From the NCBI GenBank assembly GCA_950022655.1, contig OX465580.1:99900797-99964796 (forward strand): 64,000 nt of DNA, in the 5' to 3' direction. This stretch comes from Alentia gelatinosa (taxonomy: Eukaryota > Annelida > Polychaeta > Phyllodocida > Polynoidae). Position numbers and translations under genes: made by a program. The notes below the pieces were generated by a model. The model was not told where the DNA came from and made no database searches. It was given only the letters and a program-made list of their open reading frames with translations. Shown here in pieces: positions 57,521 through 64,000 of the stretch (the first letter of the stretch is position 1; each line of letters begins with the position of its first letter).

Positions 57521-57529
57521 TATATATAT
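57450..57529. repeat. (TA)n microsatellite
   Basis: About 80 bp of TA repeats with one ACACATA interruption near 57512. Confidence 0.97.
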
Positions 57530-57534
57530 CGTGG

Positions 57535-58683
57535 GCAGCATATATATTTCGCGTAACGGTGGACACAGCCAGTATTGCTCGGTGTGCGTGTATGGAGGGT
57601 CAAGGTGACTTGTGATATCTATTTAGTTAATTAAATTTGGCCCCTTCAACAAATTGGTCTCCTAACTATAGTAATGCTCATTCAAAACTACAACTGTGGG
57701 TTGGTTGTGTGAACTTTCGCTACTCTGAATATTGACATGGAATGATGATCCATTCCCATTTATAACGCGCTTCCCTCTATGTTGCTCAGTATTATGTACC
57801 CGATAATGGAATATACCAAGGGAAAATATCATCGCCATTATTTTCTCGATATATATAGGTACATCAATCAATAAACCCTGATAATTCTGATCTGTAAAAT
57901 GTTTAATCATTTGCGCATAGAAGAAGAAGGATTGCAAATAGCTATATTTCTTGGATATAGAAATCCCCAGACTTACCCGGGTTGCTGCCTTTTTCTAACT
58001 GCTCATAGTAAATACAAATAATGTCCTTGGAAGACCTACAGTATGAGAGATGATTGAGAGATTTTGTTCCGTTGATCTATCTCACCCCTGGTACAAGTTT
58101 AGCCATACGAATTACATTGAAAAATTATACCGCTCATCACCCACATAAAGTGACAATACTACGCCATGGTCTTGGGATGACGTCATAATCAACTGGAAAA
58201 TCAGCAGCCTGGATTTCAGAGAGCAGAAAGGACATCAACATTGAAATTTTTTCGTTCCTAATTGAATTTGCCAAGTGATTTTAATCATTCTGTTATTGTG
58301 ATGCTACTATAACCTCCGTGAAAAGGGTAGGATAAATCCAGAACCACCCTAAAATCGTAAAATTGAGACTATTCCACTCATTCGGATGCATCATAATTGT
58401 CACTTAAGGGGTACATGTATATCAATATGGAAGATCGTCCTTGTTTGGAAAGAATATTATGTGTTAGGTTAACACTTCTGTTCAATAAAGAAAATCTACT
58501 ATGTATTGATTCCTTTGTTTGTGGTTTGAGGGTGTTGTGAATATTATTCCTTAGTGTCTGCCATGGCTATGTTGTACACTTCCTCGTTACCTGTGCCTCT
58601 GAGACATGAGTAAATATACTCTATTCAGTGATGAGGCATCGGTTTTGTTCTGAAGTATCGTCCTTGAATGCCTCCCAGTAGCC

Positions 58684-58685
<2 letters not shown>
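57535..58685. other. Gene-less stretch
   Basis: Nothing gene-like. A lone AGGGTAGGATAAA end at about 58324 resembles the inner border of the composite at 55.1-55.7 kb, without a partner end nearby. TGACGTCA lies at 58178-58185. Confidence 0.45.

Positions 58686-58689
<4 letters not shown>

Positions 58690-58754
<65 letters not shown>
58690..58754. repeat. (TA)n microsatellite
   Basis: About 65 bp of uninterrupted TA repeats. Confidence 0.97.
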
Positions 58755-58756
<2 letters not shown>

Positions 58757-58964
58757 TGCTTAGTAATACTGATGTGCCATATAGTATGTGTATACACTGA
58801 ACTTCGATGTTTTGCCTGTTAATGTCTTGTCTCATTTGTCAATAAACACATTTTTTCAAAATATATATGTATATATATATATAAGAAGTCGTCGCCAGCC
58901 GACCCGTCCTCGTCGGTTTATTGACGGCTCGTACTGACGAGCAGAGGTGATCTTAGCAGACGAC

Positions 58965-59402
58965 TATATAAAGTCGTCCTGTCAACGTGAGCAGGGCCGC
59001 CCGCCCCACACCGAATTGGCCCACTCCGATACAAATCGATGGCGCACGAATCCATCAGTGATGTGAACCAGGCTAATATGGACACCATGCCCTACGGTCG
59101 TGGTACACCGGCCATGTAGCGGCAAATTCAACTCGCCCGACCACAAGGGAAACAGTTCTCCTCCATTTCGGGCTCGCCCGGCCATCAGCGCCACACTGCG
59201 ACTCATTTTTCCGGGTCTCCGCTGATTCGATTTTCTTGTTTTGATGCTGACCAATCCCGGCCTGCCCTCTCAATAGGCCGGGTGTGCGATGGATGTAAGA
59301 CCTCCTGGGATTGGTTGACTAGACGAACCAATCAGAGAAGCCGTGTCTAGCGGACAATTGAGTTGTGTGTTATTTGTGTGATGGTCGTGCAGAAATCACG
59401 TG
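58965..59402 (+). promoter_or_regulatory. TATA motif and CCAAT/E-box containing GC-rich patch
   Basis: TATATAAAG at 58965-58973 lies inside a small palindrome (GACGACT...AGTCGTC) and is followed by GC-rich DNA. Further on are CCAAT at 59251-59255, an inverted CCAAT at 59310-59314, CCAAT at 59328-59332 and CACGTG at 59397-59402. Promoter-like by composition and motifs. No exon could be assigned. Confidence 0.25.
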
Positions 59403-59443
59403 ACCGCCCTAGTGGGAACCAACAAACACTTTATATATTTATT

Positions 59444-59464
59444 TATATATATATATATATATAT

Positions 59465-59563
<99 letters not shown>

Positions 59564-59580
59564 AGGAGAGAGAGAGAGAT
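59444..59580. repeat. (TA)n followed by (GA)n microsatellite
   Basis: TA repeats to about 59511 switch directly to GA repeats to about 59578, giving an artefactual Tyr-Ile then Arg-Glu frame. Confidence 0.97.
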
Positions 59581-59584
59581 ATAT

Positions 59585-62500
59585 GCAACCTTAGTGAGGG
59601 ACCCCTGCAATAAGGCCTCTACTACAATAAGGTCTGCACAATATTATAAAGCATATAGAATAAAGGATGTTAGTCCAGATCTCATTCACAATATGATTTT
59701 CTACACCGGAAGCTCGGTAATAATACGATTCTGCAATTTAAATCTGCCTAGTATGTGAAGTTAGTCATTACTATATATCTATAGGCGAATGTCTCACTTT
59801 TACTGATCAATAGTAAAAATTCCGTTCGTCACTGGGTGATGAAAGAATATCCATACTTCCCTCTGTACCACGTGACCACTCATTCTACTAGATACTGTCT
59901 AGAATTCTATTAGAGTGCACATGCTCAATTCCATTGATAGGATTATTGTTCTAATAAAAACATATAGACACATCCATTTCCCCGTCTATTGTATATTACA
60001 ACGTATGATATACCGGAACGTTGCAGGTGGTCTATAAGGACGAGAGACATCATAAGTCACCAGTGTACAGACGAAATATATGTCATTTTGAACAAAATAG
60101 GTCAAGCGAGTTTTCCTTCATTCTTAAAAAGATCTAGGAATGTTATATTGGCTACCTTAGCTCTTACAAGCAGTGACTATACAAGAACGTCTCATTTCCA
60201 GAAGGCACTGGTCTCGAGAAAGAGCGATCGACTCGCCCCCAAGTATTGGCACGTGGAACTAAACCGTACAAGACCACCTGGTGTCAATAGATGGAAGTAG
60301 CTCAAGGCAACTGGCGCCGGGGCTGGCGTTTCTATTGCTTCTGTGAGATGATTTAGTGTTCAATATAAATTCTTTTCTTTACGCCTTTATTTTTCAGCAA
60401 TGCATCAGTAGTCAGAGCATTCCGATTTGACGTGTCAGAATAATGGAATGCGTAAAGGACTGGCCTTCTGAAGTCCCCTTGAAGGTTAGATGTTGGTTCC
60501 TGGTGTGGCGATCTTCCTTGTCTTTTGTCTCCTTTCTTTTATAGAAATAACCCAAGAAAAGGGAAGGTATCTTTCTAGTCTGGTTATCCTACGTGATATA
60601 GAATGCAAACCAATATCTTTTCAATTTAAAAAAGTAGTGTCAATACTTTCACATGATCAAAGGAAATACAGGTCTATCTCTTATGCATGTATATCAATGA
60701 ACAATTTCTTTCGAATTGACTGAGAGTAACTTGTAACCATGCTTTATTGAATATATTTCTAATACTAGATTGTCTTGATATATATTCAATTGAACTGGTT
60801 CAGAGACAGATGCATTCTTTTTAATACAGTTTAATGTGGAAAACCTGGAACATTTGGGTTGAGATAGTCAAGTTGACGATTACTTCATAATACCTGTATA
60901 TTTATGTGTTTCTTTTATTTAAACGTGACACGAGACATTAGCTTCTCAATGTTTAGGAAAGAAGAGTTTTAATGACAGTACAACAGATACGTTACATGTA
61001 ATACGAAACCATTATATAAACCTTCTATGAAATATTTACAGAGTTAGAGAAATAAGACATGGTATGTTATGTTAATGGTAATGTAAAAAAAAGTAACAAT
61101 GCGATATCTTGTTCCCGATCTCGAAGGATAAATATCCATAGAGTACGAACAGATATTTAGTCATAGATTCAAAAGAATGGTATACATCAAAACGAAACAA
61201 AAATATACTATGTATATATGAATTAAGTATGTGCTATATATTGATGTATACACACATTTGTTTTGACATCAATTTAATGTAAATCATTTCACACACATCT
61301 ACAGCATATATGTTGAGTTATATCAATTTAGATATAATTGCATAGCTACAGGAAATGAAAATTGATGTTTCTATCAAAGTCAAAATATCATATCACTTCA
61401 AAACAATGTAATTTCGGAGAATAAGAACTAATGCAATACAAAATAGGAGTTCCTTCTTCACAACGTTTTGCAGAGAAGGAAATGAAATGAGGAATTGTTT
61501 GATAAAGTCAGCTTTCAAATTAATGATATTTTATTCTCTTATCTTTTCCAAAGGATCATTTATCTCAAGGAAATGGGTTTGGAAAGCATCGTTTGTGTCA
61601 ATTTCATTTTTGAAATTAAAGTTTCAATGAGGAGCTATAGACCAAATGTCACTTTCATCAGTCTTATTTTCAAAATGCATTGCATTGTTCATTCGCACGT
61701 AATTTTATGTCCTATATCAATTTGCTGAAATAGTTATTGACATCTTTTCTTTGTCCATTTTCATCAAAGTTGCCTTCCATTCGGAAAGTGGTTGGTGGTT
61801 GGTGTTTGATTACCATAAATAAATTCACATAAAAAGTTTTGAACAATAAAATTACACATTTCAAGTAAGAAATAGTGAACTTACCTGTGGATGACATTTG
61901 CAAGGCGCAAAGAGAAAAAGAAAAGAAACAATTATGGTTTGGACTTAATGGTAACATGATGAAAAATAGATCAATCACATTTTAGAAATAAATAAATATT
62001 ATAATAATACCAACACCCTGTTATTCAGCGCAATCAATAAACAAGTTACATATTCTTTGATTATCTCCATCATAGATTATTCTCTTGGCAGCGGACGTAA
62101 TTCGGAATGTACGACTACCGCTATGAACAATCTTTTACGGCTACCTTTAATCATTATGAGGGAGCATGATCACAAATGCCTTTATGTCTCCCCTTCTATT
62201 TCCACACTCTCTTATTCTTTATCCTCCTCTTCCTTGCTATCTTACTCCCTCTATTCTCCCCCAATCTCTCTGTCCTTTGCGAGTAAAAATCACTGAAAAC
62301 GCTTGTCGGGCAAATAGCCCTATTACTTTACAGAAGTGTAGTTTTTGCCTTCCTATTTTAGCGTGTCACCTCTCCTTAACCACGCTATTGGTCCCAGAGT
62401 GCAGGAGGCGGCATGAGTGGTCAGTGAGTGGGACGTGACTGGGGGAGGTATATGGGGGCTTATCCCATCTCACCGCGGGAGGCTTACTCAGCTCCAATTC

Positions 62501-62760
62501 ACTCAGTTCCGTGTCAGCCATTAACCACCTCATACACACCCTACATTTAGGAGCTGTCTCAGTGCTTTATGGTCGCCAATGAGGCTTGAAATCAGCCAGT
62601 GAATGAGCGACTCGCGATCGCCATTCGTGCCTGTTTGTAATTGACTCGTGAGCTGCTCGGTAAACAGCACATGAGTAGTTCCCGAGCGATACGTCATAGT
62701 ATTTAGAGCAGCATGTCAGTAGGAGATGAGTGCCTCGTGAGATGCTGCTCCTCCCAGGTC
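59585..62760. other. Gene-less AT-rich stretch
   Basis: No gene was recognised. On the minus strand CCACAG|GTAAGT at about 61881-61892 is a perfect splice donor consensus downstream of a short frame starting MLPLSPNHNCFFSFSLC, but a lone donor is weak evidence. A GC-rich patch lies at 62390-62520. Confidence 0.45.
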
Positions 62761-62762
62761 GT

Positions 62763-62850
62763 GAGCAGAATATGAACAACACCTGAGCAGAATGTGAGTA
62801 GCATGGGAGCAGACTGTGCACAGCATATGAGCGGAATATGAGCAGCATAC
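62763..62850. repeat. Minisatellite, four 22-bp units
   Basis: Four consecutive units start at 62763, 62785, 62807 and 62829, each reading close to GAGCAGAATATGAGCAGCAT. More diverged related words (GAGCAGC, GAGCTGC) occur upstream from about 62640. Confidence 0.85.
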
Positions 62851-62854
62851 AAGA

Positions 62855-64000
62855 AAATTTCTTTTTAAATTTATTTCATTGAAGTGATATGGAAGAAAAA
62901 GGCTGGTGTGCCAACGCAAATCATAACTAACCTCTATCTCTTGGGTATATATCTACCTGCATCCTAATGTTACATGTATGCGTTCATCCTGTCTACTAAA
63001 TAATCTGTTGGAGCTCCAACATCTCTTTTGTGTACTGCCATTCAGATCTGACCATCCTACCTACATCTTTTCGTTTTCGCACATCTCCATCCCTACCCCT
63101 CACAATCTGAAGCCGGAAGCTATGTGTGGGAAACCATATTGGGACAGTGGAACAATTTTCATTCTGTAGAACTGTCCCTAGTATTTCCGAAATAATAAAT
63201 AGATGAATGAATAAATACAATGCCACTTCACTCCTCCTCTGGCAACGTATAAATCTATCTGTAGACTCCTTTATCTGTACCCCGTGCTGCTCCTTCTCTA
63301 TTATCTCTCCTATACCCTCATTTATGTGGCACCTATTCCAGCTCCACAACTATGTACACTTGCACATATAGGGTTCAACCCTGTAAATATAATTTGCACC
63401 TCTGACTGTCCTCTATTTACTGACATAACTTTACTAAAACATTCACCTACCCTGATCTTGCCCTGCCTTAGGCACCACTCTGTACCCTACCGGTCATTGA
63501 CGGCAAACATGCGAAAGTCCAATCCAAACTACAATTTTCAGTCAGGAGATATTGGTTGAAAGGCAATTCGTTATCAGAGCCGTGCCCTTGGGCTTACAAT
63601 ACTGTCAGTAACTGCAAACTAGGTCTGCTTGTGGCACTTATCGTCAGAACACCTCATCTGAACAAATCAAATATCACATATAAAGAAAAATGCGGCGTAT
63701 AATGGCACTGATAATAATGCACCTATTATAATCCCCATAATGCTAAAACTGGTAGGCTGAGGTTTTGAATCAGATGGTAATGTATTGAGAACCGGTATTT
63801 GCATAAAGGAGAGATTAAAATCATAGACAAATGGAGTTCCAAATTAGTTTTTTCAACCACATATTATGCATAATAGGAGAGTAAACTGTGTCCTCTATTA
63901 GATATCTCTATGACTGGAAAAACACAATTGTATATAGTGAAGCCAATGCAATGGATCCTTATATGCCTCAAGGAACGCTATAAATGCACCTGAACCCATG
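62855..64000. other. Gene-less stretch to the window end
   Basis: No gene, RNA or repeat was recognised. Overlapping short frames on both strands near 62980-63560 lack motifs. Confidence 0.5.

Noticed and set aside
61712..61978. Short minus-strand frame with a hydrophobic start and a perfect CAG|GTAAGT donor
   Set aside because: A lone donor site without acceptor, promoter or family match is not enough to call an exon.
1..64000. CRISPR arrays, rRNA genes, bacterial operons, LTR pairs
   Set aside because: None seen; the tandem and inverted repeats found are microsatellites, minisatellites or transposon ends.

Overview
The window looks like nuclear DNA of an animal, most likely an invertebrate: it is AT-leaning, has long (TA)n and (GA)n microsatellites, many short inverted-repeat elements in several copies, an alpha-tubulin tail, and reverse transcriptases of two eukaryotic retroelement orders. 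The species cannot be named from the sequence. No complete host gene is visible. Most of the 64 kb is intergenic or intronic sequence filled with repeats.

The one complete, apparently intact genetic unit is a tyrosine-recombinase (DIRS-order) retrotransposon on the minus strand at 11453-16892. Its parts run A1 repeat - ORF1 (gag-like, coiled coil plus Cys/His cluster) - reverse transcriptase/RNase H - tyrosine recombinase - B1 repeat - A2 repeat - B2 repeat. This split direct repeat layout is that of the PAT/Ngaro groups. Both repeat pairs (184 bp and 308 bp) read as identical, all three frames are open and the catalytic residues are in place, so the insertion is probably recent. The encoded proteins would package the RNA (ORF1), copy it into a circle using the split repeats (RT/RNase H), and integrate the circle without a DDE integrase (YR).

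At 37.4-37.8 kb a fragment of a LINE-type reverse transcriptase directly abuts an in-frame alpha-tubulin C-terminus ending in Glu-Tyr-stop. This is the only recognisable host protein sequence in the window.

The rest is short transposon-like elements. A TA-flanked family with TCCTACCCC ends has copies at 28.8, 54.8 and 55.1-55.7 kb; the last is a 642-bp palindromic composite. A TTAA-flanked piggyBac-like element at 54.0-54.4 kb sits inside a second repeat family, and another copy of that family, at 39.5 kb, shows the uninterrupted site. Nested elements occur at 29.4-30.1 kb, with a related but simpler copy at 55.8-56.1 kb. An inverted pair lies at 9.3 and 26.3 kb. Several CpG-rich patches carry CCAAT, E-box, NRF1-like, CRE-like or CTCF-like motifs, and these are the best guesses for host regulatory DNA.
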